From Omnitrophica WOR_2 bacterium RIFCSPHIGHO2_02_FULL_67_20 (GTDB taxonomy: Bacteria; Omnitrophota; Gorgyraeia; Aquiviventales; Aquiviventaceae), in assembly GCA_001805695.1 (NCBI GenBank), contig MHGT01000002.1, positions 1 through 5,541 on the forward strand: a stretch of 5,541 nucleotides of DNA, in the 5' to 3' direction. Below the pieces are notes generated by a model. It did not search any database and was not told where the DNA came from. It saw only the letters and a list, made by a program, of their open reading frames with translations. The translations under genes were made by a program, and so were the position numbers. Each line of letters begins with the position of its first letter. Positions within the stretch are counted from its first letter, which is position 1. Of this stretch, positions 1 through 5,541 are shown one piece after another.

Positions 1-39
1 TACGCCCTTCACCCTTCGCCCGCACCAGCCCGCCCCGGT

Positions 40-68
40 TTGCCGATTGGCACGGAATGTGCTATAGT
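40..68 (+). promoter_or_regulatory. Overlapping sigma-70 and sigma-54 promoters of rpoN
   Basis: Two promoter types are superimposed. The sigma-54 element is TTGGCACG (47-54), four bases, then GTGCT (59-63). Against the consensus YTGGCACG-N4-TTGCW it has one mismatch, and the invariant GG (49-50) and GC (61-62) are separated by exactly 10 bases; predicted start is near 74. The sigma-70 element is TTGCCG (40-45), a 17-base spacer, then TATAGT (63-68); predicted start is near 75. Both starts lie 4-5 bases before the rpoN ATG at 79, so the mRNA would be nearly leaderless, and no Shine-Dalgarno sequence is visible before that ATG. Sigma-54 holoenzyme bound here would cover the sigma-70 -10, which suggests autoregulation (inference). 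Bases 1-39 show no recognisable gene end or other element. Confidence 0.7.
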
Positions 69-78
69 CGATTCAATC

Positions 79-1479
79 ATGGCCCTCCAAGCCAAACAAA
101 CCCACCAACAGAAGCTCGTCATGGCGCCCAACGTCACGTTGGCGCTGGAAGTCCTCCGGATGCCCACCATGGAGCTGCGGTCATTCCTCGAGCACCAGCT
201 CTCGGAGAACCCCTGCCTCGAGATGGAGGAGTCGGAGGAGACCGAATCGCCAGACGCTCCCGAGCCGTCCAACGGCGCGGAGGACACCCCGCCGGCCGGA
301 GGAGAGGAAGAATGGCTCTCCCACTGGCGGATTGTCGGGGAGCGTGAAGCCCCGGGCAATGATGACGATGCGGAGGACCGCTCCCTCGAGCAGCGGCTGG
401 CGGTCCCCCAGACGCTCTACGCGTCGCTCGCCATGCAGCTCGGCTGCCAGGCGGCCTCAGAGGAGCTGCGGCGGCTCGGAGAGCTCATCCTCCGGCACCT
501 GAGCGAGCACGGCTACCTGGACATGACGCTGGAGGAGCTCGCGGCGGAAGCCGCCGTGGACCTGAGGCGCCTGGGCGAAGCGCTGGCACTCATTCAGCGG
601 CTCGACCCGCCCGGCGTGGGCGCCCGAGACCTGCGCGAGTGCCTCATGCTTCAGCTCTCGTCCGCCGGCGCCGCGCAGGGCCTGCCCTACCGGATCCTGA
701 AGGACCACTTCCCGCTCTTCATTCAGCGCCGGTTCGAGGCCCTGGCGAAGGCAACCGGCTCCTCGGTGGAAGAGGCCGCGCGCGCCTGCGAGGAGCTCAA
801 GCGGCTCAATCCCAAGCCCGGGCGCGCGTTCGCGACCGACCTGCCGAGCGCCGTCATCCCCGACCTGCTGGTCCACCACCGCGAGCGCCATTACGACGTG
901 GAGCTCAACGACGACGAGCTGCCGCGCGTCAAGGTCAGCCGCGACTACCAGCGGATGCTGAAAGATCCGCGCACGCCGGAGGACGCCAAGGAGTTCATCG
1001 CGACCAAAGTGCGGCGGGCCCACTGGCTCATCAAGGCGATCGATGAGCGCAACGCAACACTCCTCGCCATCGCCCGCTGCCTCATCAGCCTCCAGCGGGA
1101 GTTTCTCGAGCAGGGCCCGAAGGCGCTCAAGCCGCTCACCCAGGCTGCCGTCGCCTCGCTCATCGGCCGCCACCCCTCCACGGTGAGCCGCGCCATCTGC
1201 GGCAAGACGATCGATACGCCCTGCGGCATCGTCCGGCTCGAGCAGCTCTTCGCCAGCGCGGTCCTCCAAGCCGACGCGCAGCAGACCCTCTCCGACAGCC
1301 GGATCAAGGACGAGATCCAGCGGTTGATCGCCCAGGAAGATCCCCGCGGCGCGCTCAGCGACGCGGCCCTGGCCAAGCGCCTCGCCGACCGCCATATCGC
1401 CGTCGCCCGCCGCACCGTCGCCAAGTACCGCACCTCGCTCCGGATCCTTCCCGCGCACCTGCGTCGCCGCCGCCTCTAA
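79..1479 (+). CDS. rpoN: RNA polymerase sigma-54 factor (RpoN)
   Basis: This is the alternative sigma factor that directs core RNA polymerase to -24/-12 promoters and needs an AAA+ activator to open DNA. The 466-residue product is near the usual family length. Region I (about residues 1-48) keeps the leucine-patterned activator-interacting segment ending in SENPCLE, though it has fewer glutamines than the E. coli protein. Residues 48-102 are a short acidic region II (EMEESEETESPD and similar). The core-binding domain follows, with the hallmark LDPPGVGARDLRECL (175-189) and LNPKPGRAF (243-251). The DNA-binding part includes a helix-turn-helix around 352-375 (HPSTVSR) and the RpoN box ARRTVAKYR at 443-451, which reads the -24 element. 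It ends in an arginine-rich tail. The frame is open further upstream, but ATG 79 is chosen because region I homology begins there and the promoter lies immediately before it; ATG 121 would delete part of region I. It converges on the kinase/activator/GAF operon. Confidence 0.97.
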   Translation: MALQAKQTHQQKLVMAPNVTLALEVLRMPTMELRSFLEHQLSENPCLEMEESEETESPDAPEPSNGAEDTPPAGGEEEWLSHWRIVGEREAPGNDDDAEDRSLEQRLAVPQTLYASLAMQLGCQAASEELRRLGELILRHLSEHGYLDMTLEELAAEAAVDLRRLGEALALIQRLDPPGVGARDLRECLMLQLSSAGAAQGLPYRILKDHFPLFIQRRFEALAKATGSSVEEAARACEELKRLNPKPGRAFATDLPSAVIPDLLVHHRERHYDVELNDDELPRVKVSRDYQRMLKDPRTPEDAKEFIATKVRRAHWLIKAIDERNATLLAIARCLISLQREFLEQGPKALKPLTQAAVASLIGRHPSTVSRAICGKTIDTPCGIVRLEQLFASAVLQADAQQTLSDSRIKDEIQRLIAQEDPRGALSDAALAKRLADRHIAVARRTVAKYRTSLRILPAHLRRRRL

Positions 1480-1491
1480 GTCACCGCACCA

Positions 1492-1540
1492 AAAAAGTGA
1501 CAGTCACTTTCCAAAGCGGGGAAAGTGACTGTCACTTTTT
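1492..1540. terminator. Bidirectional terminator, 21-bp perfect inverted repeat
   Basis: The arms at 1492-1512 and 1520-1540 are exact reverse complements of 21 bases around a 7-base loop. The left arm starts with an A tract (six As from 1491) and the right arm ends with five Ts, so on either strand the RNA would be a hairpin followed by a U tract. It lies 12 bases after the rpoN stop and 2 bases after the GAF gene stop, exactly between convergent genes. Each arm is itself a palindrome (AAAGTGAC-A-GTCACTTT), so two short hairpins or a cruciform are alternative folds. The stem is AT-rich in a GC-rich context, unlike most local sequence, which leaves open that this is a copy of a dispersed genomic repeat recruited as a terminator. 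Confidence 0.85.
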
Positions 1541-1542
1541 AT

Positions 1543-2589
1543 CTACGCGGGGCGGGGCTTGGGGAACGCCGAGCGGAGGTTGCCCAGCGCGATGGCGGCG
1601 AGGTTGAGCAACCGGCGCAGCATCTGCACGTGCTCGGGGGTAAATCGGCGCTCGCGGTTGGCGGTCCGAAGGTTCAGGACGCCCATCGGCTCCTGGTCCG
1701 GCTCGCGGGTGAGCGGTGCCACGAGCGACGAGGCGATCTCGCGCCGGCGCATCAGGCGGGTCAGGAACGGGTCGACGGTCCGGTCGTCCACCAGCAGGAT
1801 GGCGCGCTGACGCGTCGCGACACCGGCCAGCCCCTCGTCCTGCGGCTGGCGCGTATCCGCCACCACCGCGTCAGCCAGCCCCTGCGCGGCGCAGATGCGC
1901 AGGGCATGGCCCTGCCCCTCCCGCACCATCACCGACCCCCCCTCAGCCCCGGTCGCCATCACGGCGACCTCCAGCAGCGACGCCAGGATGCGGTCGGTGT
2001 AGTAGCTCACCGCCGCCTGGTCCGCCCGGTAGGTCGTCGGCAGGATTTCCGACAGCCGGCTCGCCTGGTAGGCGAACTGCACCAGCGAGGAGGCCGTCTC
2101 CTCCAGGAGGTTGAGCAGCGAGCGGACGCCGGAGTAGGTGTGCGGCTTGAGCGAGAGCAGGATCGTCCACACCGCCTGCGTGTCCTCCACCATCGAATGG
2201 AGGCGCTGGCGGAAGTGCGCGCGGTCCTCGCGCGGCCCCGCCACCATCGGCCCGGCGACGAGGTAGCCGAGGATCTGATCCGGCGTGGCGCGGACGGGGA
2301 CGGCGGAGTAGGTGACGCCGAAGGCCGACGCGAGGCTGGTCGTGTTGCGCGGCAGATCGGCCGCCGGCAGGAGCTGCTCCAGCTCGTCTCCCACCCGCAG
2401 GAGGCAGACGATGTGCTCGGCGGGCAGTCCGGGCGGCCAGCTGGGATTGACGAGGAGCTTGCGGGCAAGGTCGAGGGTGCGGAGCGGAATGCCGAGCACG
2501 CTGGCGAAGTGGTCCTGCAACCGCTGCCAGCGGGCCGGCTCCACGAGGCTCAAGAGGGAGGGCGGCTCAAGGGCGCCGGAACCGGCCAT
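1543..2589 (-). CDS. PocR-like / GAF domain sensory protein without output domain
   Basis: A 348-residue soluble protein with two apparent sensory modules. Residues about 10-125 resemble the PocR ligand-binding domain: a leucine-rich helix (SLLSLVEPARWQRLQDHF), then a core ending TYSAVPVRATPDQILGYLVAGP. The cysteines common in PocR domains are mostly absent (Cys62 remains), so a metal- or Cys-dependent ligand is unlikely. A helical linker (about 125-195) leads to a GAF domain (about 195-340), with GSVMV, an I-L-V-D-D strand, SSLVAPL, GVLNLRT and the closing FTPEHVQMLRRLLNLAA helix. No HTH, kinase, GGDEF or phosphatase domain follows, and there is no signal peptide or membrane segment. It is last in the kinase-activator operon, so a role modulating that pair is likely but inferred. 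The frame extends to a TTG at 2646 abutting the activator stop. ATG 2589 is preferred because it leaves a few residues before the domain and has a weak GGGACGAG upstream. The GAF call is firm; the PocR-like call is moderate. Confidence 0.85.
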   Translation of the reverse strand: MAGSGALEPPSLLSLVEPARWQRLQDHFASVLGIPLRTLDLARKLLVNPSWPPGLPAEHIVCLLRVGDELEQLLPAADLPRNTTSLASAFGVTYSAVPVRATPDQILGYLVAGPMVAGPREDRAHFRQRLHSMVEDTQAVWTILLSLKPHTYSGVRSLLNLLEETASSLVQFAYQASRLSEILPTTYRADQAAVSYYTDRILASLLEVAVMATGAEGGSVMVREGQGHALRICAAQGLADAVVADTRQPQDEGLAGVATRQRAILLVDDRTVDPFLTRLMRRREIASSLVAPLTREPDQEPMGVLNLRTANRERRFTPEHVQMLRRLLNLAAIALGNLRSAFPKPRPA

Positions 2590-2630
2590 CACTCGTCCCA
2601 CACACAATCCATCGAAGACGCGAACGCGCG

Positions 2631-2646
2631 GCGAAATGCCGTCCAA
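2631..2646 (-). promoter_or_regulatory. Possible weak sigma-54 promoter before the GAF gene
   Basis: On the - strand the gap after the activator stop reads TTGGACGGCATTTCGC. It has the GG and GC dinucleotides at the exact 10-base spacing of sigma-54 promoters and TTGG at the -24 side. The rest of the -24 (GGAC instead of GGCAC) and the TT of the -12 are imperfect. The predicted start, near 2619, would give a 30-base leader to ATG 2589. A GG-N10-GC pattern is common by chance at this GC content, so this is only a candidate for an internal promoter. Confidence 0.25.
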
Positions 2647-4035
2647 TCACTGCGACGAGGTGTCGATCCCGAGTTTTCGAATTTTATGGTAGAGCGTGGA
2701 GCGGTGGATCCCCAGCCGCTTCGCGGCTTCGGAGCGGTTCCACCGGACTTCCGCGAGCACTTTCAAAATGAGGTCGCGTTCGGGCATCTTGAGCGCGTCT
2801 TTCAGGGGAACGGCCCCGCCCGCCCGCGGCGAGGCCGCCTCCTCGTCCTTGCCGTCCACGGCCATCGCGGGTGGGTCGGCATGGAAGCGGATCTCGTCCG
2901 GCAGGTCGTCCACGTCGAGCCGGGCATGCTTCGAGAGGATGACGGCGCGCTCGACGACGTTCTCAAGCTCCCGGATGTTGCCCGGCCACTGGTAGCCGGC
3001 CAGGACGCGCATGGCCTCGTCGGTCACCCCGGTGATGGCCTTGCCCATCGCCTTCGAGCTGCGCTCGATGAAGTGCTCGACCAAGAGCGGCAGGTCGCTT
3101 GGGCGGTCCCGCAAGGGCGGCAGGCGCATCGCGATCACGTTGAGGCGGTAGTAGAGGTCCTCGCGGAACGTGCCCTGCTTCACGAGCTCCGAGAGCCTGC
3201 GGTTCGTGGCCGCGATGATGCGCACGTCGGCCCGCATCGTCCGGGTGTCGCCGACGCGCTCGTAGAGCCGCTCCTGGATCACGCGCAGGAGCTTCACCTG
3301 GAGCGCCGGGCTGAACGCGTCGATCTCATCGAGCAGGATCGTCCCGCCGTCCGCCAGCTCGAAGCGCCCCTGCCGGTCGCGGATGGCGCCGGTGAACGAG
3401 CCGCGCACGTGGCCGAAGAGCTCGCTCTCCAGGAGCGTCTCCGGCAGCGCCCCGCAGCTGATCTCGACGAACGGATTGCTGTGCCGTTTGGGGTCGGCCC
3501 GGTGGATCGCCTGCGCGATGACGCGCTTGCCGGTGCCGCTCTCCCCCTCCAGCAGCACCGTCGCGGGGCTGGCCGCGACCGAGCGGATCATCGCGAAGAG
3601 CTTCTGCATCCCCGGATCCTCGGCGATGATGCCGGCGAACGGGTCGCCCATGGCGTCGCTGGGCGGCGCGTACTGGCTCAGCGCCCGCTGGATCGTCGCC
3701 TCCAGCTCCTCCGGCTGGATGGGCTTCGTGAGGTAGTCGAACGCCCCCTCCCGGATCGCCTCGACGGCCGAGGTGACGCTGCCGAAGCCGGTGATGAGGA
3801 CGACGCTGACGTCGGGGTAGTGGGTCCGGATGTGGGAGAGGAGGCTCATGCCGTCGACCTGCGGCATCTTCCAGTCGGTGAGGACGAGCTGAAAGGGGCG
3901 GCGCTTGAGGTGGTCGATCGCCTCCGCGCCGTCCGAGGCCATCTCGACCTCGAAGCGCTGGCCCCGCAGCATCTCGTAGAGCGAGCCGCGGATGAGCGGG
4001 TCGTCGTCCACGACGAGGATGCGATTACGGTCCAT
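2647..4035 (-). CDS. NtrC-family sigma-54-dependent response regulator
   Basis: A 462-residue bacterial enhancer-binding protein that, once phosphorylated, should hydrolyse ATP to remodel sigma-54 polymerase. The receiver domain (1-119) has the acidic pair Asp11/Asp12, phospho-acceptor Asp54 (LTDWKMP), Thr82, Tyr101 and Lys104. The AAA+ domain (about 133-365) has Walker A GESGTGKR (164-171), the sigma-54-contacting loop as GSFTGA (212-217), Walker B LLDEID (Asp236/Glu237), sensor I AATNR (275-279), arginine-finger candidates Arg291 and Arg297, and sensor II WPGNIRELEN (350-359). After a variable linker, a Fis-type HTH ends the protein (about 433-458: NRSEAAKRLGIHRSTLYHKI). The frame stays open another 42 codons upstream, but that extension is low-complexity; ATG 4035 starts directly at the receiver strand ILVVDDD. 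It overlaps the kinase stop by 11 bases and lacks a clear Shine-Dalgarno, suggesting translational coupling. Its partner is very probably the upstream kinase. It lacks the PrsR-type receiver signature (LDLGLPP), so no specific regulon can be named. Confidence 0.95.
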   Translation of the reverse strand: MDRNRILVVDDDPLIRGSLYEMLRGQRFEVEMASDGAEAIDHLKRRPFQLVLTDWKMPQVDGMSLLSHIRTHYPDVSVVLITGFGSVTSAVEAIREGAFDYLTKPIQPEELEATIQRALSQYAPPSDAMGDPFAGIIAEDPGMQKLFAMIRSVAASPATVLLEGESGTGKRVIAQAIHRADPKRHSNPFVEISCGALPETLLESELFGHVRGSFTGAIRDRQGRFELADGGTILLDEIDAFSPALQVKLLRVIQERLYERVGDTRTMRADVRIIAATNRRLSELVKQGTFREDLYYRLNVIAMRLPPLRDRPSDLPLLVEHFIERSSKAMGKAITGVTDEAMRVLAGYQWPGNIRELENVVERAVILSKHARLDVDDLPDEIRFHADPPAMAVDGKDEEAASPRAGGAVPLKDALKMPERDLILKVLAEVRWNRSEAAKRLGIHRSTLYHKIRKLGIDTSSQ

Positions 4036-5107
4036 TCGGCGTCGGCTCGACCGGGGCGATCGGCACGCGAATGCGGAACGTCGTGCCCACCCCCGTCCGG
4101 CTGGTGAACTCCATGGTCCCGCCCGAGCGCTCCACCACCTCTTTGGCGATGATGAGGCCAAGGCCCGAGCCCTGGTGGATCGGCTTGGTCGAGAAGAAGG
4201 GCTCGAAGATGCGCGTCCGGATCTCCTCCGGGATGCCGCCGCCCGTGTCCTCGACGTCGACGTCCACGCACTCGCCGCCGGCGCGCGTCGTGATCGTGAG
4301 CGTACCGCCCCGCGGCATCGCGTCGAAGGCGTTCTTGATGAGGTTCACGACGGCGTGCTGGATGCCGCCGTCCACCACGGCGGGGAGCTGCTCGTCGAAG
4401 TGCTTGATGACGCGGATCTGCTGGAACTTGGCGCGGTGCTGGACGAGGAGGAGCGCGTCTTCGACCAGCTTGTTGAGGTCGGCCGAGCGGGTAAGCGGAG
4501 TCGTCACCTGGCGCGAGAACTCGAGGAACGCCCGCACCGCCCGCACCATCCGGTCCAGCCCCTCCTTGACGTGGACGAGGTACTCGCGCACCGGCGAGTC
4601 CTCGGTGAGGTGCTCGAGGGCCAGGTGCGTGTAGCGCAGGACGCCGTCCAGCGGGCTGTTGAGCTCGTGGGCGATCCCGCGCGCGAGCTTCCCGATGGAC
4701 GCCTGGTACTCCGCCCGGTGCAGGCGCCGCTCGAGCGTCGCCACCTCGTTGTTCTCGATGAGCGCCAGCAGCACCCCCTGCGCCTTCCCCTCCCCGTCCG
4801 GCACGTGGGCCGCGCACACGCGCAGGCGGCGATTCTGAGGGCCGGGCAGATCGAAGTCGATCGCCTCGAACGTGGACTGGGCGCCCAGGAGCGAGGGCAA
4901 GCTGGCGCTGAACGGGGTGTCCTTCCAGGCGGGCAGGAGGTCGGTCAGCGGCTTGCCGACCGCCGCCTTGGGGTCGAGCTCAAGGAGCTGCAGCGCCGAC
5001 GGGTTGAGGAACCTGACCCCCGCGTGGACATCCAACAGCATGATGCCGCAGGGAGCGACGACAAACAGTTGCTCCCAATCGACAGGATGTCGGCCCTGCT
5101 GCTCCAT
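4025..5107 (-). CDS. Soluble PAS-domain sensor histidine kinase (NtrB-like)
   Basis: A 360-residue kinase with no predicted transmembrane segment or signal peptide, so it should sense a cytoplasmic signal and pass phosphate to Asp54 of the overlapping downstream activator. A PAS domain occupies about residues 10-120 (DWEQLFVVAPCGIMLLD start, FLNPSALQLLEL, GKPLTDLLP). The dimerisation/phosphoacceptor helix carries the H box GIAHELNSPL with His147. The ATPase domain has the N box NLIKNAFDAM (Asn255/Asn259), G1 EDTGGGIP (Asp287), F box FEPFFSTK (301-308) and G2 GSGLGLIIAK (313-322). All catalytic boxes are intact. The frame runs on to 5272, but those 55 extra codons lack domain character, would overlap the EpsI-type gene, and contain the predicted promoter; ATG 5107 is therefore chosen. 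First gene of the probable kinase-activator-GAF operon. Confidence 0.93.
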   Translation of the reverse strand: MEQQGRHPVDWEQLFVVAPCGIMLLDVHAGVRFLNPSALQLLELDPKAAVGKPLTDLLPAWKDTPFSASLPSLLGAQSTFEAIDFDLPGPQNRRLRVCAAHVPDGEGKAQGVLLALIENNEVATLERRLHRAEYQASIGKLARGIAHELNSPLDGVLRYTHLALEHLTEDSPVREYLVHVKEGLDRMVRAVRAFLEFSRQVTTPLTRSADLNKLVEDALLLVQHRAKFQQIRVIKHFDEQLPAVVDGGIQHAVVNLIKNAFDAMPRGGTLTITTRAGGECVDVDVEDTGGGIPEEIRTRIFEPFFSTKPIHQGSGLGLIIAKEVVERSGGTMEFTSRTGVGTTFRIRVPIAPVEPTPNGP

Positions 5108-5152
5108 GCGGGTCCGAGATGGCCTCTGGGGATGGCGGGGATAAGGATTGTC

Positions 5153-5181
5153 AGAGTACCACACCTTCCGGGAGCGGTCAA
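5153..5181 (-). promoter_or_regulatory. Sigma-70-like promoter of the kinase operon
   Basis: On the - strand, TTGACC (5181-5176) and TACTCT (5158-5153) are separated by exactly 17 bases, with TGG directly before the -10 giving an extended -10. The predicted start near 5146 leaves a leader of about 39 bases to the kinase ATG at 5107. The -35 matches 5 of 6 consensus bases but the -10 only 3 of 6. It lies in the 88-base gap after the EpsI-type stop codon. No GG-N10-GC sigma-54 pattern was found in that gap, so the operon itself seems to be sigma-70 driven. Confidence 0.5.
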
Positions 5182-5195
5182 GAGTGCGGGAGGCT

Positions 5196-5541
5196 CTAGA
5201 GAGCGTCTGGCGCAGGAGCATGGACGCTGGCAAGCCGCTGGAAGCCGGCATCCCGGTCCAGCGCGGCGACAAAGGCGAGCAGGCGGCGGCTGACCGCCCG
5301 CGGGTCTTCCATGGGACTGGAGATGTGGACCAGCGTGCCGGAGGCCGGCAGGCGCCGCAGGGCGCCCGCGACGAGCCAGACCTGCTGGGTCAGGTAGCTG
5401 GGGGTGGTCCGGCCATCGGCGGTGAACCAGTACCACGCCTCGCGGCGCTCGCCCTTCTGGGCCACGACCAGGCGCATGATGCGGCGCGCTCCCCCATTGA
5501 TCAGGACGGTGATGGGGCCGCGCTCCAGCACCTCGAAGTCG
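5196..5541 (-). CDS. EpsI/DUF3485-domain protein, C-terminal part (start beyond window)
   Basis: Only the last 114 residues are present; the frame is open through the window edge, so the true start is outside. The visible part resembles the end of the EpsI (DUF3485) domain: a strand ending RRIMRLVVAQ, then EAWYWFTADGRTT, a tyrosine/leucine helix (SYLTQQVWLVAGALRR), LVHISSP, and a final helix. EpsI domains occur as a separate gene beside, or fused to, exosortases (EpsH/XrtA) in exopolysaccharide and PEP-CTERM sorting loci; their biochemical role is not firmly known. Whether this is a stand-alone EpsI protein or the tail of an exosortase fusion cannot be told from here. It is on the same strand as the kinase, 88 bases upstream, without an obvious terminator between, so read-through into the kinase operon is possible. 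The call rests on recognised sequence pattern only. Confidence 0.6.
   Translation of the reverse strand, partial: DFEVLERGPITVLINGGARRIMRLVVAQKGERREAWYWFTADGRTTPSYLTQQVWLVAGALRRLPASGTLVHISSPMEDPRAVSRRLLAFVAALDRDAGFQRLASVHAPAPDAL

Noticed and set aside
9..359. A 116-codon open frame on the - strand across the rpoN promoter
   Set aside because: Ser-rich shadow of the rpoN 5' end with no domain; it would also cross the rpoN promoter.
457..1458. A 333-codon open frame on the - strand
   Set aside because: Antisense to the core of rpoN; composition is a GC-rich shadow.
1697..1720. TGGCAC on the - strand inside the GAF gene as a sigma-54 promoter
   Set aside because: The position ten bases after GG is CC, not GC, and it lies inside a coding region.
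2647..4035. Identity of the activator as PrsR of the PEP-CTERM system
   Set aside because: The receiver lacks the PrsR-type phosphoacceptor context and looks like generic NtrC; only the neighbourhood is suggestive.
1525..4107. An 860-codon open frame on the + strand
   Set aside because: It is antisense to the GAF and activator genes, both with full conserved motifs. Its translation is Arg/Asp/His/Leu-rich without any domain, as expected of a shadow frame in high-GC3 DNA. Its length alone is notable but not evidence of coding.
4799..4813. GG-N10-GC pattern (GGCACG...) on the + strand inside the kinase gene
   Set aside because: The -12 side lacks the TT before GC and it points antisense within a coding region; likely chance.
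5193..5204. Short palindrome GCTCT-AG-AGAGC over the EpsI-type stop codon
   Set aside because: Only five base pairs with a two-base loop and no T tract, so not a credible terminator.
3992..5293. A 433-codon open frame on the + strand
   Set aside because: Antisense to the kinase gene, low-complexity composition, no domain.

Overview
The window is GC-rich bacterial chromosome and reads as a sigma-54 regulatory locus. It holds one complete + strand gene, rpoN (sigma-54). Opposite it on the - strand, in transcription order, lie the 3' end of an EpsI/DUF3485-type gene cut by the right edge, a soluble PAS histidine kinase, an NtrC-family sigma-54 activator, and a PocR-like/GAF sensory protein. The organism is a Gram-negative-type, high-GC bacterium that uses sigma-54 and probably has an exosortase/exopolysaccharide system. 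The style (very high third-position GC, weak Shine-Dalgarno sequences, paired NtrB/NtrC-like genes beside rpoN) would suit an uncultivated lineage such as Methylomirabilota/Rokubacteria or a deltaproteobacterial-type group, but the phylum is a guess.

Layout: bases 1-78 hold the rpoN promoter region. No gene end is recognisable in the first 39 bases. A near-consensus sigma-54 -24/-12 element is superimposed on a good sigma-70 -35/-10 pair, and both predict transcription starting only about 4-5 bases before the rpoN ATG. rpoN fills 79-1479. A perfect 21-bp inverted repeat with A/T tracts (1492-1540) sits between the converging rpoN and GAF genes and should terminate both. The GAF gene (1543-2589), the activator gene (2647-4035) and the kinase gene (4025-5107) form an apparent operon. 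Kinase and activator overlap by 11 bases. A sigma-70-like promoter in the 88-base gap downstream of the EpsI-type gene probably drives the operon. There is no gene-free stretch longer than about 90 bases.

How they work together (inference): the cytoplasmic kinase senses a signal through its PAS domain and phosphorylates Asp54 of the activator. The activator then uses its AAA+ domain to open sigma-54 promoters recognised by the RpoN encoded next door. The PocR-like/GAF protein has no output domain and may tune the kinase or activator. The neighbouring EpsI-type gene suggests that the targets could include exopolysaccharide or exosortase-associated genes. That would parallel the PrsK/PrsR/sigma-54 circuits known from PEP-CTERM systems, although these two proteins are not PrsK and PrsR by sequence. 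The most notable local signal is the potential feedback of sigma-54 on its own nearly leaderless gene.
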